DNA of 64,000 nucleotides. Origin: Oxalobacteraceae bacterium UBA6704 (lineage in GTDB: Bacteria > Pseudomonadota > Gammaproteobacteria > Burkholderiales > Burkholderiaceae_D). Positions 18,201-26,282 of this stretch are shown one piece after another. Below the pieces are notes generated by a model. The model was not told the DNA's origin. It saw nothing but the letters and a program-made list of their open reading frames with translations, and did not search any database. How positions within the stretch are numbered: the first letter of the stretch is position 1; every line of letters begins with the position of its first letter. The stretch lies in NCBI GenBank assembly GCA_002454505.1, contig DKJA01000180.1, positions 1 through 64,000 of the forward strand, written 5' to 3'. The position numbers were made by a program, and so were the translations under genes.

Positions 18201-18842
18201 GACGCATTTCATTGCCACCCACAGGCCCGTGTAGCGGCTCATCGCCCAGCCGTGCAGGCCGTAGTCGATGTACTCCTGCACGGACGACGGATACAGCACG
18301 GGGATGCCGCAGGCAGCCAGGATGTGATCCGACTGGTGCGCGGTGGAAGAGGACTTTGCCGCGTGATCGTCGCCGGCCAGCACCAGCACGCCGCCGTGCT
18401 TGCCCGTGCCGGCGTTATTGGCGTGCTTGAACACGTCGCCGCAGCGGTCCACGCCGGGGCCCTTGCCGTACCACATGGAGAACACGCCATCGTATTTGGC
18501 GTCTTCGAAAAGATTGGTTTGCTGCGTGCCCCACACCGCAGTAGCGGCGAGGTCTTCGTTCATGCCGGGATGGAATTTGACGTGGTGCGCGTCGAGGTGC
18601 TTCTTGGCTTTCACGGCGGTCATGTCGACCGACGTGACGGGCGAACCGCGGTAGCCGGTGATGTAGCCGGCGGTGTTCAGGCCGGCCTTGACGTCGCGCT
18701 CGCGCTGCAGCATCGTCAGGCGGATCAGCGCCTGCGTGCCGGTCATGAAGGCGCGGCCCTTGTGCAGGGTCCACTTGTCGTCGAGGGTGATGCCGGATGT
18801 ATCTACGTTGCCTAGCTCCGTACCTTTGAGGGGTGCGTTCAT
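15285..18842 (-). CDS. Fused indolepyruvate ferredoxin oxidoreductase
   Basis: 1185 residues in one chain; enzymes of this family oxidatively decarboxylate aryl-pyruvates (from Trp, Tyr, Phe) to aryl-acetyl-CoA using thiamine diphosphate. The N-terminal domain contains GYRGSPVTSVD, the TPP-binding half has CSGCPHNSSTKVPEGSR, the cysteine-rich segment CEGCGDCSVQSNC (near 635-650) binds Fe-S, and the C-terminal gamma-like domain starts about 735 (GILVTGIGGTGVVTVGQ). It is the large fused form typical of proteobacteria. It is co-oriented with hppD, separated by palindrome D, supporting a role in aromatic amino acid breakdown. Confidence 0.9.
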   Translation of the reverse strand: MNAPLKGTELGNVDTSGITLDDKWTLHKGRAFMTGTQALIRLTMLQRERDVKAGLNTAGYITGYRGSPVTSVDMTAVKAKKHLDAHHVKFHPGMNEDLAATAVWGTQQTNLFEDAKYDGVFSMWYGKGPGVDRCGDVFKHANNAGTGKHGGVLVLAGDDHAAKSSSTAHQSDHILAACGIPVLYPSSVQEYIDYGLHGWAMSRYTGLWVAMKCVTDIIESGAVVDFDPDRVQIAMPDDFELPPGGLNIRWPDTVLDQEVRMNSHKWYAALAYARANKLNKIIWDSPTPKIGIITAGKSYLDTRQALADLGIDEQAAADIGIRLYKIGMTWPLEADGVHEFARGLDEILVVEEKRQILEYALKEELYNLPDGQRPRVVGKFDDTGEWSNHQRSGHGDWLLPATYELNPAQIARAIASRITHYCANHPVAARVRERIAYLEAKELVLKNVPAKANPETDRTPYFCSGCPHNSSTKVPEGSRALAGIGCHYMVLWMDRETSTFTHMGAEGVTWVGQAPFTNEKHVFTNLGDGTYFHSGILAIRAAVAAKVNITYKILYNDAVAMTGGQSFDGPLDPGMISRQIAAEGVTPIIVVTDEPDKYPHDYAWAPGVTVRHRSELMDVQRELRDKPGVSAMIYDQTCASEKRRRRKRNEFPDPAKRAVINEAVCEGCGDCSVQSNCLSVEPLETELGRKRQINQSSCNKDFSCVSGFCPSFVTVEGGQLKKPKKAASGTGEVPALPSPQLPSTAQPYGILVTGIGGTGVVTVGQILAVAAHVEGKGAVVLDMSGLAQKGGPVMSHVRLADSQADLHSTRVGTGNADLVIGCDQIVTASRDALSRMGEGRTWAAINSTGATTAAFVKNPDWQFPGASSQSEILRACGEDRVDFVDAGRIATALMGDSIATNMFMLGYAFQKGRVPLSEASLMKAVELNGVSVAFNKAAFNWGRYAAHDIAAVTKTAAPAQVIEFKRAQTLDEVITRRVELLTAYQDAAYARQYQEFVAQVRAAEERLGAKPLKLTEAVARYLYKLMAYKDEYEVARLHTDPAFRAKIEGMFEGDFQVKFHLAPPLLAKKDGDGHLVKQQFGPWMLQAFKMLAKLKGLRGTALDVFGYAAERRTERALIGEYRDTVSALLPKLAADNLVTATAIARIPEDIRGYGHVKERHLKAAKQKEASLLTAYHNPVVAPHAA

Positions 18843-18917
18843 GGGTTTGTCTCCAATATTCTTTGATGTACCGAAGCCGGCGCGCCATCTTTTGCGGCGC
18901 TGCCGGCCTGGTTGTTC

Positions 18918-19018
18918 GGGGACTGTCCCCGCATGGGGACTGTCCCCGGGGTTGCTTTTCTCTGCTTGGGCAAAGTCAAAAACAACCCCGGGGACAGTCC
19001 CCCTTGGGGACAGTCCCC
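18918..19018. repeat. Dispersed palindrome D (tandem double GGGGACTGTCCCC)
   Basis: A long inverted repeat: left arm 18918-18954, right arm 18983-19018, about three mismatches, loop about 28 bases. Each arm carries two copies of the 13-base palindrome GGGGACTGTCCCC or its complement, four copies in all. It lies between the hppD stop and the start of the oxidoreductase gene. No long T-run follows, so it resembles a mobile palindrome more than a simple terminator. Confidence 0.85.
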
Positions 19019-19022
19019 AGCG

Positions 19023-20150
19023 TTACGCGCTTACTTTATCCGGATCCTCCAGCACCCCGCGCCGGATCTGATCCAGCTCGATCGACTCGAACAGCGCGCG
19101 GAAATTGCCTTCGCCGAAGCCCTGGTCGCCCTTCCTCTGGATGATCTCGAAGAAGATCGGGCCGATCACGTTCTGCGTGAAGATCTGCAGCAGCAGTTCG
19201 CGCGTGTTTTCGGTGGCGCTGCCGTCGATCAGCAGGCGCAGGCGGCGCAGTTCCTCGAGGTTTTCGCCGTGGTTCGGCAGGCGGCGGTTGACCAGCTCGT
19301 AATACGTTTCGATCGTATCCTGGAAGGCGATGCCCGTGTCGCGCATGCCCTGCACGGATTCGTAGATGTTATCGGTGCCCAGCGCGATGTGCTGGATGCC
19401 TTCGCCGTGGTACTCGTTCAGGTATTCGGCGATCTGCGACTTGTCGTCGGACGATTCGTTGATCGGGATGCGGATCTTGCCGCACGGCGAAGTCATCGCC
19501 TTCGACTTCAGGCCCGTCAGCTTGCCGGTGATGTCGAAGTAGCGGATCTCGCGGAAATTGAACAGCCGCTCGTAGAAGCCGGACCATTCGCCCATCCGGC
19601 CCCGGTAGACATTGTGCGTCAGGTGGTCGATATAGGTCAGGCCGTTGCCGACCGGGTTCGGGTCCACGCCGGGGATCGCGACGAAGTCGGCATCGTAGAT
19701 GCTGATGTCGCCGATTGCGCCGGGGGTAACGCCCTTGTCGGCGTTTTTACCGCGCCAGCGGTCGACGAGGTACAGCAGCGAATCGCCGACACCCTTGATG
19801 GCGGGGATGTTCAACTCCATTGGGCCCGTCTTGTTGTCGAAGCCCCAGGCGCCCATCTCCAGCGCTTTTTTATAAACGTAGGCGGCATCGTCGACGCGGA
19901 TCGCAATGGCGCACACGGACGGGCCGTGCTGGCGGGCGAAGCGCTGCGCAAACGAATCCTGCTCGGCATTGATGATGAAGTTGATCTCGCCCTGGCGGTA
20001 CAGGGTGACGTTCTTCGTGCGGTGGCGGGCGATCGCGGTGAAACCCATGTCCTCGAACAGCTTGCCGAGTGCCTGCGGATCGGGTGCCGCGAACTCGACG
20101 AATTCGAATCCATCGGTCCCCATCGGGTTTTCCCAGGGCGTGAATTGCAT
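19023..20150 (-). CDS. hppD: 4-hydroxyphenylpyruvate dioxygenase
   Basis: 375 residues; converts 4-hydroxyphenylpyruvate to homogentisate in tyrosine breakdown. The three iron ligands of the vicinal-oxygen-chelate fold are visible: His in IDHLTHNVYRG, His in IQHIALGTDNI, and Glu in FFEIIQRKGDQGFGEGN. Length is normal. It is divergent from an Lrp-type regulator, with 127 bases between them that should hold both promoters. Downstream homogentisate genes are not in this window. Confidence 0.94.
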   Translation of the reverse strand: MQFTPWENPMGTDGFEFVEFAAPDPQALGKLFEDMGFTAIARHRTKNVTLYRQGEINFIINAEQDSFAQRFARQHGPSVCAIAIRVDDAAYVYKKALEMGAWGFDNKTGPMELNIPAIKGVGDSLLYLVDRWRGKNADKGVTPGAIGDISIYDADFVAIPGVDPNPVGNGLTYIDHLTHNVYRGRMGEWSGFYERLFNFREIRYFDITGKLTGLKSKAMTSPCGKIRIPINESSDDKSQIAEYLNEYHGEGIQHIALGTDNIYESVQGMRDTGIAFQDTIETYYELVNRRLPNHGENLEELRRLRLLIDGSATENTRELLLQIFTQNVIGPIFFEIIQRKGDQGFGEGNFRALFESIELDQIRRGVLEDPDKVSA

Positions 20151-20277
20151 GTTGTCTCCTCTTTCCAGAATAGCGCCCAGTATAGGCGCGAGGTTGCAGA
20201 ATTAAATTGCAAACATTCCCCGTGCATGCCGCTCATGAGCAATAATATTGCGAAGTTACGCACGAAAAGAGGGAAAT

Positions 20278-20805
20278 ATGACCAAGGTCACTTTGGACAA
20301 AACAGACCGCAAAATTCTTTCTATTTTGCAAGCCGATGGCCGCCTGTCGAACCAGGACGTGGCGGAGCAGGTGAGCCTGTCGCCTTCGCCCTGCCTGCGC
20401 CGCATCAAGCGGCTCGAAGAGGAAGGCGTGATCCGCCAGTATGTGGCGCTGCTGGATCCGGACAAGATTGGCCTGGGCCTGTTGGCCTACGTCAACGTTC
20501 GTCTGGAAAAGCACAACGATGCCGCCGCCACGGCGCAGAGCAATGCGCGCGTGCTGGGCGCCGTGCAGGGTGCCGCGTCGCCCCGCGACGACTTCGCCGC
20601 CGCCGTCGAGCAATGGCCGGAAGTGGTGGCCTGCTATGCGATGACGGGCGAGATGGATTACCTGCTGCGCGTGCACGTGGAAGACATGGACCACTTCTCC
20701 CGCTTCATGATGGCCACGCTGCTGCGCCACCCGGCCGTGCTGGACGTCAAATCCAGTTTCGCGCTGCAGCGCATCAAGGACACCACCGCGCTGCCTTTGG
20801 TTTGA
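20278..20805 (+). CDS. Lrp/AsnC-family transcriptional regulator with an insertion
   Basis: 175 residues. The N-terminal winged helix-turn-helix (TDRKILSILQADGRLSNQDV...) and the C-terminal RAM effector domain (VVACYAMTGEMDYLLRV) are typical. Between the first RAM strand and its helix there is an extra Ala-rich stretch of roughly 20 residues (about 82-105) not usual in the family. ATG 20278 was chosen because GAGGGA precedes it. Divergent orientation from hppD suggests it controls that gene in response to an aromatic amino acid; this is inference. Confidence 0.85.
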   Translation: MTKVTLDKTDRKILSILQADGRLSNQDVAEQVSLSPSPCLRRIKRLEEEGVIRQYVALLDPDKIGLGLLAYVNVRLEKHNDAAATAQSNARVLGAVQGAASPRDDFAAAVEQWPEVVACYAMTGEMDYLLRVHVEDMDHFSRFMMATLLRHPAVLDVKSSFALQRIKDTTALPLV

Positions 20806-20828
20806 TGTAATTTAAGGCAACTGGTATC

Positions 20829-20850
20829 TGACCGGTAGCATACCCGGTCA
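20829..20850. promoter_or_regulatory. Inverted repeat upstream of the TonB receptor gene
   Basis: TGACCGG (20829-20835) and CCGGTCA (20844-20850) form a perfect 7-base inverted repeat with an 8-base centre, 75 bases before the receptor start and 23 bases after the regulator stop. No T-run follows. An operator is the simplest reading; a weak hairpin terminator is possible. Confidence 0.4.
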
Positions 20851-20924
20851 CAAAGCGTTCATATTCGTTTGCTAGTGTCTTGTCGCCCGGCCAACCGGCC
20901 GGTTCGACATCAGCAAAGGACATC

Positions 20925-23420
20925 GTGAACTCCCCCATTCTCCGTCACGCCGTGCGCGCCGCCCTGCTGGCCCTGGCCTCGGCTCCCCTGCACGCGCAGG
21001 AAACCCTCCCCGTCCAGCCATTGCCAGCGACACAGCCGGCAGCGGACGAAGCCCCCCACGATGTCGTGATCGTCACCGGCCGCGCCGGCGCCGGCACGCG
21101 CACCAAGTCGAAGGCCAGCTACTCGATCACGACGATCGACGAGGACACGCTGCGCATGCAGGCGCCCACCTCGGTGACGGAGGCGCTGAAATCCGTGCCC
21201 GGCTTCTGGGTCGAATCGTCCGGCGGCGAAGCGTCGGGCAATATCCGCGCGCGCGGCATTCCCGTCGACGGCTTCGGTTCCGTCACGCTGCTGGAAGACG
21301 GCATCCCCGTCCAGCACGATCCTTCGCTGGGCTACCTGAACGCCGACCAGGCCTTCCGCCTCGACGAAACCATCGACCGCATCGAAGTCGTGCGCGGCGG
21401 CCCGTCGTCGGTGTTCTACACCAACGCGCCGGCCGGCGCGATCAACTTCCGTTCGCGCGAGATCGGCGACGTGGCCGGCGGCGTCGTCAAGTTCACGGTG
21501 GGCGACTACGGCCTGCGTCGCACCGACTTCTGGGTCGGCACGCCATTGGCCGATGGCTGGAAGGCCGGCATCGGCGGCTTCTACCGCGTGGACGACGGCA
21601 TCCGTTCGCCCGGCTACGATGCCGACAAGGGCGGCCAGTTGCGCATCCGCCTCACGCGCGCGATCGATGGCGGCAAGATCGCGTTCGACGTCAAGCACCT
21701 GGACGACAAGGTCGCGCTGTTCCTCGGCATCCCGATGCGCACCTATGCCGATGGCGGCATCAAGGCGATCCCCGGCTTCGATGGCAACCACGGCACCGTG
21801 GCCGGCCCGCAAACGAAAATCTTCGACATGAAGAAGGGCGACGGCACCGTCTACCACTTCGACAACGGCGAGGGCACGCATGTCAAACGCACGCAGTACA
21901 CGGCGTCGTTCGACAAGGAACTGGGCGCCGGCTGGAAGCTGACCGAAGCGCTGCGCCATTCGAAGACGGACACGCAGCGCAACGGCATCTTCCCCAACCA
22001 GCTCATTTCGACCGAGGCGTTCCTCAAGCAGTCGCAGTCGCTGCTGTCCTATGTGCCGGGTGCCACCCAGCTGGCATTGCAGCGCACGGACACGCCGGGC
22101 ACCAACTACGCCGATCCGAACGGCCTGCTGCTGGTGGGCGGCGTGCGCGGCGTGACGATGCCGCTGGACGAAACCATCAACGACCTGAAGCTGTCGCGCA
22201 AGTTCGCCGCCGGCACGCAGACGCACGACGTCACGCTGGGTTATTACTTCGCCCGCTTCACGCAGGGCTTCGACCGCTATTCGTCCACCGTGCTGCTCGG
22301 TGCGCAGAGCCAGGCGCCGCTGCTGGACCTCGTCGGCCTCGACGCGGCCGGCCGTACGCTGGGCACCGTCACCGATCACGGCATCTACAACTACGGCTAC
22401 GAATGGGAAAACGCGCGCGGCAAGTCGCGCACGCATGCGCTGTACCTGTCGGACGAATGGCAGGTCGACGACCGGCTGCGCCTGGACGGCGGTGTGCGCT
22501 GGGAAAAGGTCAACACGAGCGGCTGGACGCAGCGGGGCGCCAACGTCAACCACGGCACCTTTGCCACGTCGAAGATCCGTACCGGCACGGGCGTCTACGA
22601 TTACTACGACAACGACTTCGACAAACTGGGCTGGACGCTGGGCGCGAACTACCAGCTGACGCGCACGTCGGGCGTGTTCGGCCGGTGGACGAAGGCGTTC
22701 CGCTTGCCGAACCTGAGCTCCTACATCACGTCGCCGACGGCCGTGCCGGTGATCCAGACGATGGACCTGGGCGAGCTGGGTTACAAGTACAGCAGCGCGC
22801 TGGTGGAGTTCTATCCCACCGTGTTCTTCTCGAAGTACGACAACGTCTCGTACACCAACAATGTGTTCTCGATCGATAACGCCACGTCGCGGCCGCAGAC
22901 GGGCTATGCATCGTCGCGCACCTATGGCCTGGAGCTGGAAGGCCGCGTGTTCCCATCCAGCCTGTTCGACCTGGGCTTCAACCTGACATTGCAGAATCCG
23001 GAGTACCGCGACCTGCGCTACACGGACAACGTCAGCGGCAAGCCGGTGGCGCGCGATTACTCGGGCAACCAGCTGATCCGCGTGCCGAAGGTCAGCGGCC
23101 GCCTCGTGCCGGCCGTGAACCTGCTGGACGACAAGCTGCGGCTGCAGGTCTCTTACGAATACGAAGGCAAGCGCTTCGTCGATTCGGCGAACTCGCTGGT
23201 GCTGCCGAAGTACCACGTGGTGAACTTCTCGGCGCGCTACCAGGTCACGCCGGCCGTCGAAGCGTTTGTCTATGTCGACAACGTGGAAAACTCGCAGGGC
23301 CTCACCGAAGGCAATCCGCGCGCGGGCGAACTGGCCAGCGCCGATGCCGGCGCCAACACCTTCATCGCCCGCCCGCTGCTGGGGCGCACAGTGCGAGCGG
23401 CGGTCAAGTATGCGTTTTAA
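20925..23420 (+). CDS. TonB-dependent outer-membrane receptor
   Basis: 831 residues. A GTG start at 20925 was chosen: AAAGGA precedes it and it gives a clean signal peptide ending at LHAQ. The plug domain (about 45-160) has the typical VTEALKSVPGFWVE and IEVVRGGPSSVFYTNAPAGAINFRS segments, followed by a 22-strand barrel ending with a C-terminal Phe. The substrate is unknown: no Fur, Zur or B12 site was recognised. Its last 11 bases overlap the start of a secreted PHP-fold hydrolase, which suggests uptake of a product or substrate of that enzyme. Confidence 0.9.
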   Translation: MNSPILRHAVRAALLALASAPLHAQETLPVQPLPATQPAADEAPHDVVIVTGRAGAGTRTKSKASYSITTIDEDTLRMQAPTSVTEALKSVPGFWVESSGGEASGNIRARGIPVDGFGSVTLLEDGIPVQHDPSLGYLNADQAFRLDETIDRIEVVRGGPSSVFYTNAPAGAINFRSREIGDVAGGVVKFTVGDYGLRRTDFWVGTPLADGWKAGIGGFYRVDDGIRSPGYDADKGGQLRIRLTRAIDGGKIAFDVKHLDDKVALFLGIPMRTYADGGIKAIPGFDGNHGTVAGPQTKIFDMKKGDGTVYHFDNGEGTHVKRTQYTASFDKELGAGWKLTEALRHSKTDTQRNGIFPNQLISTEAFLKQSQSLLSYVPGATQLALQRTDTPGTNYADPNGLLLVGGVRGVTMPLDETINDLKLSRKFAAGTQTHDVTLGYYFARFTQGFDRYSSTVLLGAQSQAPLLDLVGLDAAGRTLGTVTDHGIYNYGYEWENARGKSRTHALYLSDEWQVDDRLRLDGGVRWEKVNTSGWTQRGANVNHGTFATSKIRTGTGVYDYYDNDFDKLGWTLGANYQLTRTSGVFGRWTKAFRLPNLSSYITSPTAVPVIQTMDLGELGYKYSSALVEFYPTVFFSKYDNVSYTNNVFSIDNATSRPQTGYASSRTYGLELEGRVFPSSLFDLGFNLTLQNPEYRDLRYTDNVSGKPVARDYSGNQLIRVPKVSGRLVPAVNLLDDKLRLQVSYEYEGKRFVDSANSLVLPKYHVVNFSARYQVTPAVEAFVYVDNVENSQGLTEGNPRAGELASADAGANTFIARPLLGRTVRAAVKYAF

Positions 23421-24831
23421 GTTGTCCCTGGCCGCGCTGCTGTTCGTCGGCTTGCAAGCGCAGGCCGCGGATCTCGTATTGCGCGGCCAGCTCACCGGTG
23501 CCGATCACCAGACGTATCACGAGGTGCCGTTCACCGTGCCGGCCGGCGTCGAACGCGTGACGATCGCATTCGACTATACAGGCAAGGCGCAGCGCAGCGT
23601 GATCGACCTGGGCCTCATTGGCCCGGACGGTGCGCTGCTGGGCTGGAGTGGCGGGAACAAGCGCGTGTTTAGCGTCAGCAGCGTCGATGCGACGCCGTCC
23701 TATCTTCCTGTGCCGGCCATGGCCGGCGAATGGAAGCTGCTGCTGGGGATTCCGAACATGCGCGCCGGTGCGACGGCCGACTATACGGCCGATGTGTCGT
23801 TCTCGCGCAGCCTCGCCACGGCTGAAGAGTCCCGCCCATTAGTCAAGGGCACGCGCTGGTACCGGGGCGACCTGCACAGCCACACGGGCCATTCGGACGG
23901 TTCGTGCCGCACGTACAGTGGCAAGGCCGGCGTGCCCTGCCCCGCTTTCGTCGCCGTGCAGGCGGCCGCGCAGCGCAAGCTGGACTTCCTCGCCGTCACC
24001 GAGCACAACACGGTGTCGCATGCTTCGTCCTTGCGCGAGCTGCAGCCTTACTTCGACACGCTGCTGCTGATGCCGGGCCGCGAGATCACCACCTTCCATG
24101 GGCACGCCAACCTGTTCGGCACGCTGGCGCCGCTGGATTTCCGCCGCGGCTGGGATGCTGTCCTGACAGATGCCAACGCATCCCATGGCATCGTGTCGAT
24201 CAACCATCCGGTACGGCCCTCCGGCGAGGACTGCATGGGCTGCGGCTGGGACCAGCCGACCGACATGTCGCGCGTGCAGGCCATCGAAGCCGTCAACGGC
24301 AAGGATGCGGACACGGCGTGGTCCGGCATCCCGTTCTGGGAAGCGCAGCTGAACCAGGGCCGGCGCATCACGGCGGTCGGCGGCAGCGACAGCCACCGGC
24401 CGGACGAGAATCCGCCCGGCATTCCCGCCACCGTCGTCCATGCGGCGGAGCTGTCGCAGGCGGCGATCCTGGCCGGCATCCGTGCCGGGCATGTGTTCGT
24501 CGATGTCGAGGGAACGCCGGATCGTGTGCTGGATGTTCGGGCGTCGGCCGGCGGCCGTGAAGCGATGATGGGCGATGCTTTGGTGGCGCCGGCCGGATCG
24601 CAGGTGCGCTTCAGCGTGACGACGGCGAATGTGGTGGGGGCGCGCTTGCGGGTAACCGATAACGGCAAGCCGATTGAATCGCTGGCCGCTGCGGTGCCGC
24701 GTGGCGACGGGCAGGCAACGGCGTTCGTGGTGCGCGGGGATGGCAAGCGCCACTGGATTCGCGTGGATATCGTCGGCGCCGATGGCCGGCTGCTGGTGCT
24801 GGGGAATCCCGTGTATCTGAATCCGCCGTGA
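23410..24831 (+). CDS. Secreted CehA/McbA-like PHP-fold metallohydrolase
   Basis: 473 residues beginning at ATG 23410 with a signal peptide (cleavage after QAQA, about residue 19). The PHP-type metal motifs are visible: GDLHSHTGHSDG, VTEHNT, GREITTFHGHAN, SINHPV and GGSDSH. An N-terminal beta domain (about 20-140) precedes the catalytic core. CehA and McbA are carbaryl hydrolases, but most relatives have unknown substrates, so only a periplasmic hydrolase of an ester, amide or phosphoester is safe. It overlaps the TonB receptor gene by 11 bases and should be co-translated with it. Confidence 0.85.
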   Translation: MRFKLSLAALLFVGLQAQAADLVLRGQLTGADHQTYHEVPFTVPAGVERVTIAFDYTGKAQRSVIDLGLIGPDGALLGWSGGNKRVFSVSSVDATPSYLPVPAMAGEWKLLLGIPNMRAGATADYTADVSFSRSLATAEESRPLVKGTRWYRGDLHSHTGHSDGSCRTYSGKAGVPCPAFVAVQAAAQRKLDFLAVTEHNTVSHASSLRELQPYFDTLLLMPGREITTFHGHANLFGTLAPLDFRRGWDAVLTDANASHGIVSINHPVRPSGEDCMGCGWDQPTDMSRVQAIEAVNGKDADTAWSGIPFWEAQLNQGRRITAVGGSDSHRPDENPPGIPATVVHAAELSQAAILAGIRAGHVFVDVEGTPDRVLDVRASAGGREAMMGDALVAPAGSQVRFSVTTANVVGARLRVTDNGKPIESLAAAVPRGDGQATAFVVRGDGKRHWIRVDIVGADGRLLVLGNPVYLNPP

Positions 24832-24832
24832 T

Positions 24833-25510
24833 TCAGGGCTTGCGCCGCCCCGGCAGCTTTTCCAGCAGCTTGGCGGCGCGCCGCACGTTCGCCTTCAGCG
24901 CGTAGTCGATCGTGGCCAGTTGCTCCTGCATCGCTTCCTGCAGCATGCTGGCCGGGTTGGCGAGGCCCAGCTTCAAGTAGGCATCCGCTTCGCCGTAATC
25001 GCGGTGGATCTCCATGCCCGCCTTCTTCGCGATGTGCATCATGATCTGGTTCGACGACAGGCAGTGCATGTACAGCGTATCGACATCGTGGTTGCGGCAC
25101 ACGATGGCGGCGCGCTCGAACAGCTTCGAGCCGATGCCCAGGCCACGCGCCGTCTTCAGCACCGACACGCCGAACTCGGCCACCTGATCCTTGTCCGTGA
25201 CGCCGTTCTTGTCCGGCTCCACCGGCGCGAACGCCAGGTGCCCCACGGCCACCAGGCGGAACACGCGGTTGTAGACGCCGAACACCATGTCGCGGCCGAA
25301 GTCGATGCTGTTGACGTACTTGGTCACCTGCTCGTCCGACAGGTGGGAGCCGAAGCGCAGCAGCCGGTCGCGCCCTTCGATCAGCAGGAAATGGCGCAGC
25401 ATGCGGCGCCGGTCGCGCTCGCGCAATTCCTTGATGGGGATCGTCGGGCGGGGTTCGGCGCGGCCCAGCCAGCGGTGCAGCGGGTTGCGGAAGAAGTTCA
25501 GGCCGGTCAT
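24833..25510 (-). CDS. GNAT-family N-acetyltransferase
   Basis: 225 residues from ATG 25510. The acetyl-CoA loop is visible as VLKTARGLGIGSKLFERA (R/Q-x-x-G-x-G/A motif), followed by the usual CLSSNQIMMHIAKKAGM strand-helix. A 40-residue N-terminal basic segment and a C-terminal helical tail flank the domain. The acceptor is unknown. It lies tail-to-tail with the PHP hydrolase gene, only one base apart, and downstream of an AlbA_2 remnant. Confidence 0.82.
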   Translation of the reverse strand: MTGLNFFRNPLHRWLGRAEPRPTIPIKELRERDRRRMLRHFLLIEGRDRLLRFGSHLSDEQVTKYVNSIDFGRDMVFGVYNRVFRLVAVGHLAFAPVEPDKNGVTDKDQVAEFGVSVLKTARGLGIGSKLFERAAIVCRNHDVDTLYMHCLSSNQIMMHIAKKAGMEIHRDYGEADAYLKLGLANPASMLQEAMQEQLATIDYALKANVRRAAKLLEKLPGRRKP

Positions 25511-25567
25511 ATCAAGCCTTACTACCAATGCCGGTATCGAACTGTAGGTGACCACGCATATCTGAGC

Positions 25568-25653
25568 CTTGTCTAACCTGATCCAAGAAGTATTCTTAGA
25601 CAATAATAAAATCAAAGACTTAGTAACAGTCCGAAGATAAAGCTTGTCTAACC
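25568..25653. repeat. Short repeats TTGTCTAA in an AT-rich spacer
   Basis: CTTGTCTAACC occurs twice in direct orientation (25568-25578 and 25643-25653), with an inverted TTAGACAA at 25596-25603. The second copy overlaps the stop codon of the AlbA_2-remnant gene. The first direct copy and the inverted copy could form a stem with an 18-base loop. The region is much more AT-rich than its surroundings and must contain the GNAT promoter. Confidence 0.5.
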
Positions 25654-26268
25654 GGGAGGACTTCCCGCCGCATCGATCTTAGCCAGGTGCCAGACGGCCG
25701 TCGAGCGCGGGCCGCTGGGTGCGATCAACTTCTGCCGCCGCATTGTCTGCAACAGGTTCTTGATCTTGTTCGACTTTTGCACGGCATCCAGCGCTTCGGG
25801 TAACTTCGGCAACAGCAGATCATCGATATCGCGCCGTGTGGCTTGCCCATATTTCTTCAGGTATTGAACGATCCGCTCCTGATAGTGCTTGTCGTCGAGC
25901 CCGCGGTGATGAATATAAGTCGCCTTTTGTCCTGTCCAGTCAGCCACACTCGCAGAGACATAATAGTTTGGCGCACGTCCCTCGATCAGCTTCTGCAATT
26001 TCAACTGTCGTCCGTCCTCGCTACTGATGGGTCGCTTCTTTTGCACCCTGTCAAGCAAGAGGACATGGCGCAGTGTGAGGTCGTTTCGCTTCATCAGCAT
26101 CCATGCCCGATCATGACCTTCCAATGCTGCCGTATTGGCCAACGCAGAAAGGTATTCGCCGATCTCCCTGGGGTTGTCCAGATTGGACTTGAATTCGATG
26201 GTCGTCGTTTCTCGTGGCGAAGCAAGCAGCTTCGCAAGAACATGCTCGAGAGCGGGGTTACTTTTCAT
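25648..26268 (-). CDS. Internally deleted AlbA_2 (Schlafen-like) family protein
   Basis: 206 residues in one open frame. Residues 1-58 resemble the start of the AlbA_2 domain (TTTIEFKSNLDNPREIGEY...). Residues about 60-200 resemble the far C-terminal part of the same family (RHVLLLDRVQKKRPIS, EGRAPNYYVSASVA, then a winged-helix DIDDLLLPKLPEALD). Intact relatives are much longer, with the nucleic-acid/ATPase core between these parts, so a large in-frame internal deletion is inferred. Function is probably lost or altered. GC content is lower than that of its neighbours, consistent with horizontal acquisition. No good ribosome-binding site is visible. Confidence 0.7.
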   Translation of the reverse strand: MKSNPALEHVLAKLLASPRETTTIEFKSNLDNPREIGEYLSALANTAALEGHDRAWMLMKRNDLTLRHVLLLDRVQKKRPISSEDGRQLKLQKLIEGRAPNYYVSASVADWTGQKATYIHHRGLDDKHYQERIVQYLKKYGQATRRDIDDLLLPKLPEALDAVQKSNKIKNLLQTMRRQKLIAPSGPRSTAVWHLAKIDAAGSPPG

Positions 26269-26282
26269 GGAACGGTGCCGGC

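Noticed and set aside
18918..19018. CRISPR array or insertion sequence ends
   Set aside because: The copies are inverted, not regularly spaced direct repeats, and there is no transposase or cas gene in the window.
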